Positions 1-11,294 are shown, counted from the first letter of the stretch. The stretch is 64,000 nt of DNA from Rhodobacter sp. TJ_12 (GCF_020023995.1 NZ_NRRD01000004.1:1-64000); one strand, 5' to 3'. Translations and numbers: made by a program. The notes: generated by a model from the sequence alone, not told the origin.

Positions 1-78
1 CCCCTGCACAGGTCATTCCCACGCCCGCCCCGCGCGCGATGCCGCCCATCGCGGCCCAACCCTGCCCCGGCGCAGCAC

Positions 79-95
79 TTGGCACGGCACTTGCT
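79..95 (+). promoter_or_regulatory. sigma54 (RpoN) -24/-12 promoter for the rnf operon
   Basis: TTGGCACGGCACTTGC carries the invariant GG (81-82) and GC (93-94) separated by exactly 10 bases, matching the consensus TGGCAC-N5-TTGC. Transcription would start near 105-107, about 40 bases before the rnfA start codon. In Rhodobacter capsulatus the rnf genes belong to the NifA/RpoN nitrogen-fixation regulon, which fits. No TGT-N10-ACA NifA site is visible in bases 1-78; it would probably lie left of the window. Bases 1-78 show nothing else I can interpret. Confidence 0.8.
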
Positions 96-145
96 TCACT
101 GCTGTGACAGGTCCGCGCCACCGGCGGGCCGCAACGGAGGCCCGG

Positions 146-727
146 ATGCACGACTTCTTTTTGATCTTGCTGAGCACGGCGCTCGTCAACAACGTGGTCT
201 TGGTGAAATTCCTTGGCCTGTGCCCCTTTATGGGGGTGTCGCGGAAAACCGATGCCGCCGTGGGCATGGGGCTGGCCACCACTTTCGTGCTGACGCTGGC
301 CGCCGCCGCCAGCTGGTTCATCGAGGTGCTGGTGCTGGAGCCGCTTGATCTTGGCTTCTTGCGCATCCTGAGCCTGATCTTGGTGATCGCCGCCATCGTG
401 CAATTCATCGAAACGGTGTTGCGCAAGGTTTCGCCGGGGCTGCACCGCAACCTTGGGATTTATCTGCCGCTGATCACCACCAACTGCGCGGTTCTGGGCG
501 TGGCGCTTTTGAACATCCAAGAAGGCCACGGCTTCGCCTCCAGCCTGCTTTACGGTTTCGGCTCGGCCTTGGGCTTCACGCTGGTTCTGGTGATCTTTGC
601 GGGCATGCGTGAACGCATGGCACAACTGGCCGTGCCCGCTGCCTTTGCCGGCGCCCCCATCGCTTTCGTTTCCGCAGGCCTTCTGTCGATGGCCTTCATG
701 GGCTTTGCCGGCCTTGTCCCGAACTGA
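146..727 (+). CDS. rnfA: Rnf electron transport complex subunit A
   Basis: RnfA is one of the two paralogous six-helix membrane subunits (with RnfE) of the Rnf complex. The complex couples electron flow between ferredoxin and NAD to ion transport across the cytoplasmic membrane. In Rhodobacter it is thought to run in reverse to reduce ferredoxin for nitrogenase. The 193-residue product begins [16 protein letters not shown] and contains the family stretches [10 protein letters not shown] and [14 protein letters not shown]. The start at 146 is chosen because GGAGG lies at 136-140 and the family begins here; an in-frame GTG at 104 would add 14 atypical residues. It is the first gene of the operon behind a sigma54 promoter. 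Length is normal for the family. Confidence 0.96.
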   Translation: MHDFFLILLSTALVNNVVLVKFLGLCPFMGVSRKTDAAVGMGLATTFVLTLAAAASWFIEVLVLEPLDLGFLRILSLILVIAAIVQFIETVLRKVSPGLHRNLGIYLPLITTNCAVLGVALLNIQEGHGFASSLLYGFGSALGFTLVLVIFAGMRERMAQLAVPAAFAGAPIAFVSAGLLSMAFMGFAGLVPN

Positions 728-748
728 GTTGACCAAGGAGTAAACCAG

Positions 749-1324
749 ATGATCGAAGCCGTCGCCGCGATGTCTGCCCTCGGGCTCGGGTTCGGGCTGA
801 TGCTCGGCTTTGCCGCGCGCAAGTTCTATGTCGAGACGCCGCCCGTGGTGGATGCGATCGACGCGATCTTGCCGGGCACCAATTGCGGCGCCTGCGGCTA
901 TCCGGGCTGCCATGGTCTGGCCGAAGCGATGGCGGCAGGCGAAGCCCCGGTGACCGCCTGCACGCCGGGCGGGCGCGATCTGGCGCTGGAACTGGCCGAA
1001 GTGGTCGATACCGTCGGCTGCGGCGCGGGCGGCGTGTCGCTTTCGGGCATGAGCGAGACCGAACCGATGGTGGCCTTCATTTTTGAGGACCACTGCACCG
1101 GCTGCACCAAATGCTTCAAGCGCTGTCCGACCGACGCGATCATCGGCGCGAACCGGCAGATTCATACCGTCATCACCGATGCCTGCACTGGCTGTGACGC
1201 CTGCATCGAGGTTTGTCCGACCGAGGCCATCGTGAAACGCGTCAAACCCAAGACCCTGCGCCAATGGTATTGGGAAAAACCCGAACCGCGGCTTGGCACC
1301 GCCAGCACGGAGCGTGCAGCATGA
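749..1324 (+). CDS. rnfB: Rnf electron transport complex subunit B (iron-sulfur)
   Basis: RnfB is the cytoplasmic-side iron-sulfur subunit thought to take part in electron exchange with ferredoxin. An N-terminal hydrophobic anchor (about residues 5-24) is followed by the RnfB-specific 4Fe-4S motif with Cys46, Cys49, Cys54 and Cys71 (NCGACGYPGC). Two ferredoxin-type 4Fe-4S motifs follow, CTGCTKCFKRCP and CTGCDACIEVCP. The protein is 191 residues, of the short form with two C-terminal clusters, as expected for a proteobacterial RnfB. AAGGAG precedes the ATG. Its TGA overlaps the rnfC start (ATGA), implying translational coupling. Confidence 0.96.
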   Translation: MIEAVAAMSALGLGFGLMLGFAARKFYVETPPVVDAIDAILPGTNCGACGYPGCHGLAEAMAAGEAPVTACTPGGRDLALELAEVVDTVGCGAGGVSLSGMSETEPMVAFIFEDHCTGCTKCFKRCPTDAIIGANRQIHTVITDACTGCDACIEVCPTEAIVKRVKPKTLRQWYWEKPEPRLGTASTERAA

Positions 1325-2883
1325 GCGTCCTTCCCTCCCTTGGCACCCTGCTTCACCCCTCGCAGTTCTTTTCCTTCAAAGGGGTGCACCCCGATCCGCG
1401 CAAACACCTCAGCTCGGAGCACGAGATCGAGGTGATGCCGGTGCCGACCCTGATCCGGCTGCCCTTGCAACAGCATATCGGCGCCGAGGCCGAACCGATC
1501 GTCGAACGCGATGATCTGGTGCTGAAAGGCCAGTTGATCGCCAAGGCGCGCGGGCCGGTGTCGGCCAATATCCATGCGCCGACCTCGGGCCGGGTGATCG
1601 CGGTGGGCCATTTCACCGCCCCGCATCCCTCGGGGCTGCCGGTGCCCACGATCACCATTCGCCCCGATGGCGAAGACAAATGGGGCGCGCGCCTGCCGCG
1701 TATCCGCCCCGAGGACGCCAGCCCCGAAGAGATTGCGGCGCAGGTCGCGGCGGCGGGCATCGTCGGCATGGGCGGCGCCACCTTCCCGTCGGCGGTGAAG
1801 CTGAACCTGCGCGCGAAATACGATCTGCACACGCTCGTCATCAATGGCGCGGAATGCGAACCCTATCTGACCTGCGATGACCGTCTGATGCGTGAACGCG
1901 CCGAGGAAATCGCCGATGGCATCGGCATCATGGGCCGCGCGCTTGGCGTGAAAAATATCATCGTCGCGATTGAATCGAACAAGCCGCAAGCGATCGAGGT
2001 GATGAGCCGCTACAACCGCGCGCTCGACTACACCTTCCAAATCAAGGTCGTGCCGACGCAATATCCGATGGGCTCGGAAAAGCATCTGGTGCGGCTGTTG
2101 ACCGGCAAGGAAACGCCCGCGCGCGCGCTGACGGCGGACCTTGGCGTGGTGGTGCATAATGTGGCCACGGCCCATGCCGTCCACAATGCTGTGCGCTACG
2201 GCGAGCCGCTGATTTCGCGCATCGTCACCGTTTCGGGCCGCGCGATCAAACGCCCGGCCAATGTGAAGGTGATGATTGGCACGCCAATGTCGGAAGTGAT
2301 CGACCATTGCGGCGGTTTCACCGAAGAACCTGACCGGCTGCTTTTGGGCGGGCCGATGATGGGCCAGCCGATTTCCAATCGCCGCGTGCCGATTGTGAAA
2401 GGCGCCAACGGCATTTTGGCGCTGGCCAAATCCGAAACCCCCGGTTCGGATGTGATGCCCTGCATCCGCTGCGGGCGCTGTGTGCAATCCTGCCCGGTGG
2501 GGCTGACGCCGTTTGAGATGAACGCCCGCATCCAAGCCGATGATCTGGACGGCGCGGCCAAGATCGGGCTGATGGATTGCCTCACCTGCGGCTGCTGCGC
2601 CTACACCTGCCCGGGCAATATCCCGCTGGTGCAGACCTTTCACTTTGCCAAGGGCAAACTGGCCGAAAAGCAAAGCCGCAAGCATCAGGCCGAGGAAACC
2701 AAACGCCTCGCCGAGGCGCGCAAGGCCCGAGAAGCCGCCATTGCCGAGGCAAAACGGCAAATGATGCTCAAGCGCAAGGCCGAAATGGAAGCCAAGAAGA
2801 AAGCCGCCGCAGAAAAAGCGGCCGCCGAAGCGGCCGAGGCTGAACCGGCGATGCAACAAACCCAAGGGGAGGCCAATTCGTGA
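1321..2883 (+). CDS. rnfC: Rnf electron transport complex subunit C
   Basis: RnfC is the peripheral subunit that carries the NADH/FMN site and passes electrons to the iron-sulfur clusters. The 520-residue protein has the Nqo1-like Gly-rich NADH/FMN region (VGMGGATFPSAVK, INGAECEPYL, LLLGGPMMG). Two 4Fe-4S motifs follow, CIRCGRCVQSCP and CLTCGCCAYTCP. After residue about 440 comes a Lys/Ala/Glu-rich, probably helical tail, typical of proteobacterial RnfC and variable in length. The start at 1321 overlaps the rnfB stop; a longer reading frame from 1213 overlaps rnfB and is rejected. Its stop overlaps the rnfD GTG start. Confidence 0.95.
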   Translation: MSVLPSLGTLLHPSQFFSFKGVHPDPRKHLSSEHEIEVMPVPTLIRLPLQQHIGAEAEPIVERDDLVLKGQLIAKARGPVSANIHAPTSGRVIAVGHFTAPHPSGLPVPTITIRPDGEDKWGARLPRIRPEDASPEEIAAQVAAAGIVGMGGATFPSAVKLNLRAKYDLHTLVINGAECEPYLTCDDRLMRERAEEIADGIGIMGRALGVKNIIVAIESNKPQAIEVMSRYNRALDYTFQIKVVPTQYPMGSEKHLVRLLTGKETPARALTADLGVVVHNVATAHAVHNAVRYGEPLISRIVTVSGRAIKRPANVKVMIGTPMSEVIDHCGGFTEEPDRLLLGGPMMGQPISNRRVPIVKGANGILALAKSETPGSDVMPCIRCGRCVQSCPVGLTPFEMNARIQADDLDGAAKIGLMDCLTCGCCAYTCPGNIPLVQTFHFAKGKLAEKQSRKHQAEETKRLAEARKAREAAIAEAKRQMMLKRKAEMEAKKKAAAEKAAAEAAEAEPAMQQTQGEANS

Positions 2884-3980
2884 CCGCACAACCGCTTCTC
2901 GCCGCCCCGCATACCCATACCGTCTTCACCGTGAACCGCACGATGCTGGCGGTGGTGCTGGCGCTGACGCCCGCCACTGTGTTTGGCCTCTATCAATTCG
3001 GCTGGCCCGCAATCTTTTTGTTCGTGACCACCGTCGCTTCGGCCTATCTGTTTGAAATTCTGTCACTTTGGGTGGCAGGAAAACCCATCGGCCCGTTCGC
3101 ACGCGATGGCTCGGCGCTGCTCTCCGGCTGGCTGGTGGCGATGACCTTGCCGCCCTATGCACCGTGGTGGGTGGGGGTTGTGGGCTCTGGCATCGCCATT
3201 GTCATTGCCAAGCATATGTTCGGCGGTCTGGGCCAGAACCTGTTCAACCCCGCGATGGTCGCGCGGGCGATGCTGCTGATTGCGCTGCCCGTGCATATGA
3301 CCACTTGGGTGCCGCCGGTGGGCCTGCTCAATGGTCCCGATTTCCTGCAATCGCTCGCCATCACCTTTGCCGGGTCGACCGAATATGACGCGATTTCTTC
3401 GGCCTCGACACTCAGCCATATCAAAAGCCAACTTGGCGCGGGCGCCTCGATGGAGGCGATCACCCCCGATCTGGCCGATCTGAAGGCGCGGTTGTTCGGC
3501 CTTGTGCCGGGATCGATGGGCGAAACCCCGACGCTGTTGCTGTTGGCCGGGGGCTTGGCGCTGGTCTTCATGCGGATCATCACGCTTGCCATTCCGCTTT
3601 CGGTGCTGGGCACGATTGCGGGGCTGTCCTTCGTCGCCTCGACCATCTCGCCCGGAACTTTCGCGCCGCCGATCCTGCATCTGACCGCGGGCTCCACGAT
3701 GCTGTGTGCCTTCTTCATCGCCACCGATTACGTGACCTCGCCGGTCTCGGCCTTGGGCAAGGTGATCTACGGCATCTGCATCGGCGCGCTGATCTTTGTG
3801 ATCCGCACCTGGGGCTCGTTCCCCGAAGGCGTGGCCTTTGCGGTGCTGTTGATGAACGCCTGCACGCCGCTGATTGAAACCTATGTCCGCCCGCGTGTCT
3901 TTGGGCGCACCCGCACCGGCAAACCCTTGCCGATTGTGAAACCGAACCGCACCAAGCAATCCGCCGGAGACAAGGCATGA
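2880..3980 (+). CDS. rnfD: Rnf electron transport complex subunit D
   Basis: RnfD is a polytopic membrane subunit related to NqrB and carries a covalently bound FMN in studied relatives. The 366-residue product starts with GTG overlapping the rnfC stop (GTGA). It has about nine or ten hydrophobic segments and the conserved stretches [17 protein letters not shown] and [11 protein letters not shown]. The place where the flavin-bearing Thr is expected reads D170-AISSAS-T177, so the residue aligned with that Thr may be Ser176. RnfD and RnfE are hallmark membrane subunits, so identity is secure; the flavin point is treated in the findings. Confidence 0.95.
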   Translation: MTAQPLLAAPHTHTVFTVNRTMLAVVLALTPATVFGLYQFGWPAIFLFVTTVASAYLFEILSLWVAGKPIGPFARDGSALLSGWLVAMTLPPYAPWWVGVVGSGIAIVIAKHMFGGLGQNLFNPAMVARAMLLIALPVHMTTWVPPVGLLNGPDFLQSLAITFAGSTEYDAISSASTLSHIKSQLGAGASMEAITPDLADLKARLFGLVPGSMGETPTLLLLAGGLALVFMRIITLAIPLSVLGTIAGLSFVASTISPGTFAPPILHLTAGSTMLCAFFIATDYVTSPVSALGKVIYGICIGALIFVIRTWGSFPEGVAFAVLLMNACTPLIETYVRPRVFGRTRTGKPLPIVKPNRTKQSAGDKA

Positions 3981-4636
3981 GCGAGGACACCAAAGACACG
4001 AAACCGGCAAAAAGCTGGCTGAAATCCTCGCCCTTCGCGCATGGGCTGATGCTGGGGCTGTTTTCGCTGGTCACCGCCGGGCTTTTGGCGATGGCCGACC
4101 AAACCACCCAAGCGCCCATCGCGCAGCGCAGTGCCGAAGATTTGGCCGCCTCGCTGGACCAGGTGCTGCCTGCCGAAATCTATGACAACAGCCCCGCCAC
4201 CGATTTGCGCAGCGTCGAAGATGCTGATGAGGGCGTGGTGCAGGTGCATATCGCCGCGATGGGCAACCGCGTCACCGGCATGGCCTATGAGTTGGTGGGC
4301 TATGGCTATTCCGGCGCGATCCGGGTGCTGATCGGGATTGCGCCCGATGGCACGCTTTTGGGCGTGCGGGTGCTGTCGCATACCGAAACCCCGGGCCTTG
4401 GCGATAAGATCGAAGTCACAAAAGGCGATTGGATCGAAGGCTTTACCGGACGTTCGTTGACCGACCCCACCCCCGATGGCTGGAAGGTGAAACGCGACGG
4501 CGGCATTTTCGACCAATTCTCGGGCGCGACCATCACCCCGCGCGCCGTGGTCGCCACCATCGCCCGCGGCCTGACCTTTTTTGAGCGCAACCGCCTTGCG
4601 CTGACCGCCCCCATCCCCCGCAACGGAGACGAATGA
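3977..4636 (+). CDS. rnfG: Rnf electron transport complex subunit G (FMN protein)
   Basis: RnfG is a single-helix membrane subunit with a periplasm-side domain that carries FMN through a phosphoester bond to Thr, installed by the ApbE/RnfF flavin transferase. The 219-residue protein has a charged N-terminus, one membrane span at about residues 23-43, and the flavinylation motif SGAT with the acceptor predicted as Thr185. The stretch [11 protein letters not shown] is also conserved in RnfG/NqrC. It overlaps rnfD and rnfE by four bases each (ATGA), so it lies in the coupled operon. An apbE/rnfF gene is not in this window. Confidence 0.95.
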   Translation: MSEDTKDTKPAKSWLKSSPFAHGLMLGLFSLVTAGLLAMADQTTQAPIAQRSAEDLAASLDQVLPAEIYDNSPATDLRSVEDADEGVVQVHIAAMGNRVTGMAYELVGYGYSGAIRVLIGIAPDGTLLGVRVLSHTETPGLGDKIEVTKGDWIEGFTGRSLTDPTPDGWKVKRDGGIFDQFSGATITPRAVVATIARGLTFFERNRLALTAPIPRNGDE

Positions 4637-5367
4637 TGGCCACAGATTACGGCAAAATCGCCCGCGACGGCTTTTGGGACAAAAACATCGTCTTCGGCCA
4701 GCTTCTGGCTTTGTGCCCGGCGCTTGCCATCACCGGCACCGCAACCAATGGTCTGGGGATGGGACTGGCCTCCACGGCCGTGCTGATCGCGGCAAATGGG
4801 ATCATTTCCGCGCTGCGCAAGGTGATTGCGCCGGAAATCCGCATCCCCACCTTTGTGCTGATCATCGCCTGTATCGTGACGGTGGTGGATATGGCGCTGA
4901 ATGCTTGGGTGCATGACCTGCACAAGGTGCTGGGCCTGTTCATTCCGCTGATCGTGACGAACTGCGCGATTTTGGGCCGCGCGGAATCCTTTGCCTCGCG
5001 CAATGCGGTGATCCCGTCTTTGTGGGATGGGCTGATGATGGGCATCGGTTTCACCGTGGCGCTGGTGCTGGTGGGGGCTTTGCGCGAAATCTTTGGCTCG
5101 GGCACGCTGTTTGCCAATGCCTCGGTGCTGCTGGGAAGCCATTTCGCCTTCATGGAAATGACGCTCTTTCCCGATTTCCCCGGCTTTTTGATCCTGATCT
5201 TGCCGCCCGGCGGCTTCATCGTGACGGGCTTTTTGCTTGCCATCAAAGCGGTGATCGATGCACGCGGCAAATCGATTGACGAGGAAATCGAAGAAATGCG
5301 CGCGCCCAAGGTCTTTACCGCCGCCGGTGCGCTGGGTCCGGTCCCGGTTGAGGAGGATGCGCAATGA
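4633..5367 (+). CDS. rnfE: Rnf electron transport complex subunit E
   Basis: RnfE is the membrane subunit paralogous to RnfA. The pair forms the part of the complex where electrons cross the membrane. The 244-residue product contains the family stretches [14 protein letters not shown] and [16 protein letters not shown], the latter mirroring the NCAVLG segment of RnfA, and six hydrophobic helices. Two adjacent ATG codons (4633 and 4636) are possible; 4633 overlaps the rnfG stop. The C-terminal 40 residues are hydrophilic. It overlaps rnfH by four bases. Confidence 0.95.
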   Translation: MMATDYGKIARDGFWDKNIVFGQLLALCPALAITGTATNGLGMGLASTAVLIAANGIISALRKVIAPEIRIPTFVLIIACIVTVVDMALNAWVHDLHKVLGLFIPLIVTNCAILGRAESFASRNAVIPSLWDGLMMGIGFTVALVLVGALREIFGSGTLFANASVLLGSHFAFMEMTLFPDFPGFLILILPPGGFIVTGFLLAIKAVIDARGKSIDEEIEEMRAPKVFTAAGALGPVPVEEDAQ

Positions 5368-5621
5368 TCGTCGGTGTTGCCTATGCCAAGCCGACCGCAC
5401 AGGTCTGGAAACATGTCGATGTGCCCGAAGAGGCCACCGCGAAAGACGCCATCGACCGGTCGGGGCTTTTGGAACAATTCCCCGAGATTGATCTGGAAGA
5501 AAACAAGATCGGCATTTTTGGCCAGATCTGCAAACTTGACCGAGTGCTGAAGGAAGGCGACCGGGTGGAGATTTACCGCCCCATTCACCCCGAAGCCGAA
5601 CTTCTTGAAAAGAAACGCTGA
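5364..5621 (+). CDS. rnfH: RnfH family protein (ubiquitin-like fold)
   Basis: This 85-residue protein belongs to the RnfH/UPF0125 family, which has a beta-grasp, ubiquitin-like fold. In Rhodobacter capsulatus rnfH is the last canonical gene of the rnf operon; its biochemical role is unclear and it is not a core membrane subunit. Recognisable stretches are VAYAKPTAQVW near the N-terminus, KIGIFGQICKLD in the middle, and the family hallmark GDRVEIYRPI near the end. It overlaps rnfE by four bases and is followed 15 bases later by a flavoprotein gene with its own strong ribosome binding site. Confidence 0.92.
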   Translation: MIVGVAYAKPTAQVWKHVDVPEEATAKDAIDRSGLLEQFPEIDLEENKIGIFGQICKLDRVLKEGDRVEIYRPIHPEAELLEKKR

Positions 5622-5635
5622 AAAGGAGCGATCTG

Positions 5636-6640
5636 ATGACCCGTATGAGCCGCCGCAGCCTGACCCTAGGCCTTTTGTCCGGCGCCGCGCTGGCGGCCAC
5701 GGGCACCAGCTTCGCGCTGCGCAAGGGCGAGCGCGCCCTTGTGATTGGCGCGGGCCCCGCAGGGGCCTTGGCCGCCTCGAAACTGGCCGCTTCCAACCCC
5801 GGCGCCTCGGTCACGCTGATCGAACGCGACCCGACCCGGATGGCACGCGACCCGGCCCCCGCCACCGCCTTTGACCGCCCCGCCTCGGGCGCCACCTTGT
5901 CCACCCTTGCCGCCGCCGGTGTGCAGGTGAAAATCGACGAGGTGACGGGCGTCGATTGGCGCGCAGGCCGCGCCGCGCTGTTTTCGGGCCGCAATATGGG
6001 TTTCGACCGGCTGGTGCTGGCCCCGGGCATCGCGCCGCGGGCCGAAAAGATCGCCGGGCTGGATGCCCGCGCGCGCCACGCTTGGCCCGCCGCTTGGGGC
6101 AATGCCCGCGAGGCGCGTCGGCTGACCGCGCAACTGGCTGCGCTGCAAGAAAACGGTCATGTCGTGCTGCGCCTGCCCGCCGAGATCAGCCACCCGCATG
6201 TGGCCATGACCCGCGCGCTGGCTTTGGCCCGCGCCGTGGCGGCGGTGCCGGGCGCGCGGCTCACTGTTTTGGACGAAAGCGATGATCCGGCGCTGCGTCA
6301 GGGCTTTGCCATGGCGGCGGGGCTGCAACGCATCGCGCGCAATGTGGCTTGGGTGACCCCGGCGCAGGGCGCGCGGGTGACCGCTGTCGATGCATCGCGC
6401 GGGCGGATCGTGGCCGAGGCAGGCGAGCTGCGCGCCGATGTGGTCAATTTCATCGCGCCGCAACAGGCCGGCGTCTTGGCGCAAAAGGCCGGGCTGACCG
6501 ATGCCTCGGGCTGGTGCCCCTGCGACGATCAAGGCCGCTCCAACCGCGTTCTGGGCGCTGTGGTGCTGGGCGATGCGCGCAAAGCCGCTGCGCGCACCGT
6601 GGCTTGCGCGCTGGCCTCGGCGCAGGCGCTGCCGGTCTAA
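5636..6640 (+). CDS. Tat-exported FAD protein, flavocytochrome c sulfide dehydrogenase-like
   Basis: The 334-residue product begins with a twin-arginine signal (SRRSLTLGLL, about residues 5-14, then an Ala-rich hydrophobic stretch), so it is predicted to be exported folded. After this come the FAD-binding Rossmann motif GAGPAGALAA and a second dinucleotide-fold segment. A WCP motif (GWCPCDDQG) near residue 300 matches the redox cysteine region of the flavoprotein subunit FccB. It is shorter than typical FccB (about 400 residues), seems to lack most of the C-terminal FCSD domain, and has no partner cytochrome gene next to it. AAGGAG precedes the ATG. It sits 15 bases after rnfH, so it is likely co-transcribed with rnf. 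Family level is fairly sure; substrate is unknown. Confidence 0.7.
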   Translation: MTRMSRRSLTLGLLSGAALAATGTSFALRKGERALVIGAGPAGALAASKLAASNPGASVTLIERDPTRMARDPAPATAFDRPASGATLSTLAAAGVQVKIDEVTGVDWRAGRAALFSGRNMGFDRLVLAPGIAPRAEKIAGLDARARHAWPAAWGNAREARRLTAQLAALQENGHVVLRLPAEISHPHVAMTRALALARAVAAVPGARLTVLDESDDPALRQGFAMAAGLQRIARNVAWVTPAQGARVTAVDASRGRIVAEAGELRADVVNFIAPQQAGVLAQKAGLTDASGWCPCDDQGRSNRVLGAVVLGDARKAAARTVACALASAQALPV

Positions 6641-6674
6641 CCCCCCCCGTCCCAGCACGGGGCGGCAAGATATT

Positions 6675-6706
6675 GGAAAGGCCCCGCGGGCGCACGGGGC
6701 CTTTCC
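6675..6706. terminator. bidirectional terminator between the rnf operon and katG
   Basis: A perfect 12-base inverted repeat, GGAAAGGCCCCG and CGGGGCCTTTCC, separated by 8 bases, lies between the convergent rnf-operon end (6640) and the katG stop (6727). The A-rich left arm and T-rich right arm are modest, but position and symmetry fit a shared terminator. Confidence 0.75.
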
Positions 6707-6726
6707 TCGACTGCACGACCGAAAGA

Positions 6727-9014
<2,288 letters not shown>

Positions 9015-9950
9015 ATGCTGAACCTGTCGATGAAACAGTTGCGCTATTTCGATGCGCTGGCGCGGCTGGGCCATTTTGGCCGCGCGGCGGAAGATTGCGC
9101 GATTTCACAACCCGCGCTGTCGGTGCAAATCCGCGAGATGGAGGCCGCCGTGGGCGGCGCTTTGGTGGAACGCTCTGCCCGGCAGATCCGGCTGACGGCG
9201 TTGGGGGCGGCCTTTGCCCCGCGGGTGCGCGATATTTTGCGCGCCGTGGATGAACTTGGCCATCTGGCGCGCAGCGCACAGGGCCCGCTAAGCGGCCCCT
9301 TGCGGCTGGGCGTGATCCCGACCATCGCGCCCTATCTTTTGCCCGCGATCGTATCGGATTGTGCCACGGCCTTTCCCGGCCTTGATCTGTTGCCGCGCGA
9401 GGCGGTGACGGGCAAGCTGGTGGGGGATTTGTTGGAGGCGCGGCTGGATGCGGCGATCATGGCGCTGCCGGTTTCGGAACCTGCATTGCTGGAAGTGCCG
9501 CTGTTTGACGAAGATTTCGTGTTGGTGCGCCCGCCCGGCGAGGCAGGCCAGCCCGTCCCCTCGGCCGAGGCGCTGCCCACAATGCGGCTGTTGCTGCTGG
9601 AAGAGGGGCATTGCTTTCGCGATCAGGCGCTGGCCTTTTGCACGCTGGGCCCCAGCCCCGGGCGCAATGTGATGGAGGGCTCGTCGCTGTCGACATTGGT
9701 GCAGATGGTCGGCGCCGGGATCGGGGTCACGCTTTTGCCCGAAATCGCGCTGCCGGTCGAAACGCGGCTGGCACAGGTGGATCTGGCGCGGTTGCCGCCC
9801 CCGGTGCCGGGGCGCAAGGTCGGGATGGTGTGGCGGCGATCTTCGCCGCTGGGACCGCAATTGCACGAGGTGGCGGCGCTGATCGCGCGGCTCGGGGCGG
9901 CGCAGCGCGATGGCGCAAAGGCCTTGGCCTTGGGCCAGACCGGCCGCTAG
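9015..9950 (+). CDS. oxyR: peroxide-sensing LysR-family regulator OxyR
   Basis: OxyR activates peroxide-defence genes when two cysteines form a disulfide. The 311-residue protein has an N-terminal LysR winged helix (MKQLRYFDALARLGHFGRAA, then SQPALSVQIREME) and a periplasmic-binding-like sensor domain. The sensor contains EEGHCFRDQALAFC, placing the redox pair at Cys200 and Cys209, eight residues apart as in Escherichia coli OxyR (199/208). The neighbouring divergent katG supports the role. The start could also be ATG 9030 (five residues shorter); neither has a strong ribosome binding site. Confidence 0.93.
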   Translation: MLNLSMKQLRYFDALARLGHFGRAAEDCAISQPALSVQIREMEAAVGGALVERSARQIRLTALGAAFAPRVRDILRAVDELGHLARSAQGPLSGPLRLGVIPTIAPYLLPAIVSDCATAFPGLDLLPREAVTGKLVGDLLEARLDAAIMALPVSEPALLEVPLFDEDFVLVRPPGEAGQPVPSAEALPTMRLLLLEEGHCFRDQALAFCTLGPSPGRNVMEGSSLSTLVQMVGAGIGVTLLPEIALPVETRLAQVDLARLPPPVPGRKVGMVWRRSSPLGPQLHEVAALIARLGAAQRDGAKALALGQTGR

Positions 9951-10043
9951 GCGCGGCGCGGGTGCTGCCATCTGCCGCCGCGCCACAGGCTTGCCAAGAG
10001 ACGCGGTTGCGGGCACGAAAGAAGAAATACAAGGAGCCGCCTC

Positions 10044-11294
10044 ATGTCTTTCGCGCCCCCCCGTTTGCTTCGTGAAGGTCACCGCCCGCTTTATCTTGCC
10101 GCCGCCCTGTTTGCCGTGCTGGCCGCCGGGCTTTGGGGCCATTGGATCGGCCATGGCATTGGCAACGCGCTTTTGCCCACCCGCGCCCTGCCGATTGACT
10201 GGCACGCGCATGAGCTGATTTTCGGCTATGGCGGTGCGGTGATGGCGGGGATCTTTCTGGCCTCTGCCCCGCGCTTTACCGGTTGGATTTTCTTTCCGCT
10301 TCTGACCGCGCTTTGGGTGGCCGGGCGGATCGCCATGGCGGCTTCTGGCGCGCTGTCGGCGCCCTTGGTGGCGCTGATTGATCTAAGCTTTGACGTGGTG
10401 GTGATGGCGCGGGTGGCGATGCCGCTTTTTGCGGGCAAGATCACCGCCGAAACCTTTCACGCCAAGCTTAAGACGCTGGGCTTCGTGACGATTTTCTTGC
10501 TGCACTTCCTCTCCAACCTTGTGATGCACCTCGATTGGATGGGGATTTGGGACGGGATTGCCGCGACCGGCGCGATGGCGGGGCTGATGGCTTGCGCCAC
10601 GATGAACGCGGCCTTTGGCGGCAAGCTGACCGCCGCGCTGACCCGCAATGCGATGGTGCATGCCGGTGAAACCGCCCTGCCCCGCCCGCTTGCCAGCCTT
10701 GACCGTTGGGGGCCAATCTTCACCGGTCTGTGCGTGCCCGCAGCGTTCTTGCCGGTGCGGGCCTTCGGCGCGGTGCTGGTGCTTGCCGGGGCGTTGAACC
10801 TGTTTCGGGTGATGTTCTGGCGCTCTGGCTGGGCGTTTAAAAACGACGCGCTGCTGACCGGCTTCCATGTGGCCTTCATGTGCCTTGGCCTTGGCCAATA
10901 TGCGATGGGGCTATCGGCGGTGACGGCGATGCAAATCTTCCCCGCCGCGATCCATTTGCTGGCCATCGGCGCGGTGGCGGGGCTGTCGATGGCGGTGATG
11001 ATCAAATCGAGCCTTGGCCGCGCCGCGCGCCCCGCAGTGGCGACCAAACCGCTCAAAGCCGCAGGGATCGCGCTGATCTTGTCGCTGGCGCTGCGTGTTT
11101 CGGGCGAGCAGACGGTGACGCTGATGGCCTCGGCGCTTTTGTTCGCGGCCGCCTATGCGGCGCTGGTGGTGGGGCTTGCGCCGGCGCTCTTTGGGCGCAA
11201 ACTGACCCCCGGCGAGCCTGGCGCGCGACCCTTGGGCCATGGCAAAGGCGATGGCATGACCACCACCGTGCAGATCAAGGGGCTAAGCGATTAA
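10044..11294 (+). CDS. NnrS family membrane protein
   Basis: The 416-residue polytopic protein starts after AAGGAG. It contains the NnrS hallmarks WHAHELIFGYGGAVMAGIFL near residue 55 and TAVPRFTG-like SAPRFTGWI, followed by about twelve hydrophobic segments with conserved His residues. NnrS was first described as a heme/copper membrane protein in denitrifying Rhodobacter and is linked to nitric-oxide tolerance. Its mechanism is not settled. No nitric-oxide or nitrite reductase gene is nearby. Here it follows oxyR at 93 bases on the same strand and converges with ubiX, overlapping it by four bases. Family assignment is good; function is from the family only. Confidence 0.85.
   Translation: MSFAPPRLLREGHRPLYLAAALFAVLAAGLWGHWIGHGIGNALLPTRALPIDWHAHELIFGYGGAVMAGIFLASAPRFTGWIFFPLLTALWVAGRIAMAASGALSAPLVALIDLSFDVVVMARVAMPLFAGKITAETFHAKLKTLGFVTIFLLHFLSNLVMHLDWMGIWDGIAATGAMAGLMACATMNAAFGGKLTAALTRNAMVHAGETALPRPLASLDRWGPIFTGLCVPAAFLPVRAFGAVLVLAGALNLFRVMFWRSGWAFKNDALLTGFHVAFMCLGLGQYAMGLSAVTAMQIFPAAIHLLAIGAVAGLSMAVMIKSSLGRAARPAVATKPLKAAGIALILSLALRVSGEQTVTLMASALLFAAAYAALVVGLAPALFGRKLTPGEPGARPLGHGKGDGMTTTVQIKGLSD

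Noticed and set aside
1162-2889. Long minus-strand open frame opposite rnfC
   Set aside because: Antisense shadow of rnfC; composition is His/Arg/Gly-rich and no ribosome site or motif is seen.
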